A DNA stretch of 5,703 nt, from the NCBI GenBank assembly GCA_903888395.1, contig CAISTO010000273.1:1-5703 (forward strand), given 5' to 3'. This DNA is from an uncultured Bacteroidota bacterium. Its GTDB lineage: Bacteria > Bacteroidota > Bacteroidia > UKL13-3. The translations under genes were made by a program, and so were the position numbers. Shown here piece after piece: positions 5,566 through 5,703 of this stretch. Below the pieces are notes generated by a model. The model was not told the origin of the DNA, made no database searches, and saw nothing but the letters and a program-made list of their open reading frames with translations. Numbering within the stretch: the first letter of the stretch is position 1; every line of letters begins with the position of its first letter.

Positions 5566-5703
5566 ATTTGAACAAAAGCTCAAAGAGCAATTTGACAATT
5601 TTGAGGCTAAACCAAATGAAGCCTTATGGGAAAATATTGCCCAAAATATACCAAGCGATAATTTTGAAAAAACGCTTGCTACAAAATTAAATACACTCAA
5701 ATA
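5540..5703 (+). CDS. Start of an uncharacterised protein coupled to the ECF sigma factor, possible anti-sigma/envelope protein (partial)
   Basis: An open frame starts at ATG 5540, immediately after an in-frame TAA (5537-5539), and stays open for 54 codons to the window edge. It overlaps the last 26 bases of the sigma gene in another frame, so translation is probably coupled. The N-terminus is hydrophilic with no signal peptide: NKFEQKLKEQFDNFEAKPNEALWENI (8-33), then a charged helix. The pattern 'F..KL...F.N.E..P....W..I' is, from memory, common at the start of proteins encoded just after ECF sigma factors in Bacteroidota, many of which go on to a membrane or outer-membrane domain; some are annotated as anti-sigma factors. 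The decisive part is beyond 5703, so the function is inference from context. Confidence 0.75.
   Translation, partial: MNHLNNQNKFEQKLKEQFDNFEAKPNEALWENIAQNIPSDNFEKTLATKLNTLK

Noticed and set aside
1..5703. A novel multi-gene system or mobile island
   Set aside because: All sizeable genes belong to recognised housekeeping or common regulatory families, there is no transposase, integrase or tRNA, and no visible break in gene style or composition.

Overview
The window reads as ordinary chromosomal DNA from a member of the Bacteroidota (Bacteroidetes). The evidence is strongly A+T-rich intergenic DNA, no purine-rich Shine-Dalgarno before the starts, promoter candidates of the phylum's TTTG-N~21-TAnnTTTG type, a DUF2911 protein, an M28/glutaminyl-cyclase-like lipoprotein, an ECF sigma factor of the phylum's characteristic 'GTSKSQ.SRAR' type, and a GroEL ending in a Gly/Met-rich tail. 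I cannot place it to genus.

Layout, left to right. 1-340 (minus): the N-terminal third of a lipoprotein that looks like an M28-family peptidase or glutaminyl-peptide cyclotransferase, cut by the window edge. 341-492: divergent spacer with one promoter-like site. 493-1341 (plus): secreted DUF2911 protein with a helical, TPR-like C-terminus. 1369-1409: strong bidirectional terminator shared by convergent genes. 1422-2498 (minus): gcvT, the T-protein of the glycine cleavage system. 2499-2705: a spacer holding an AT-rich inverted repeat upstream of gcvT, the groESL terminator, a 20-bp perfect palindrome of repeat type, and two TTCGAATTT copies. 2706-4343 (minus) groEL and 4439-4732 (minus) groES form the standard groES-groEL operon, with a 14-bp tandem duplication between them. 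4733-5001: divergent promoter region for groES and the sigma gene. 5002-5565 (plus): ECF sigma factor. 5540-5703 (plus): overlapping start of a partner protein, possibly an anti-sigma or envelope protein, running off the window.

The functions are mostly unrelated housekeeping. The real functional units are groES+groEL (one chaperonin transcript) and the sigma factor plus its overlapping downstream gene (probably translationally coupled). I do not see a new enzyme system, defence island, mobile element with a transposase, CRISPR array or RNA gene. The points worth a second look are non-coding: the palindromic repeat in the groEL 3' region, the symmetric half-sites around the putative groES promoter, the intra-operon tandem repeat, and the start and overlap arrangement of the sigma factor pair.
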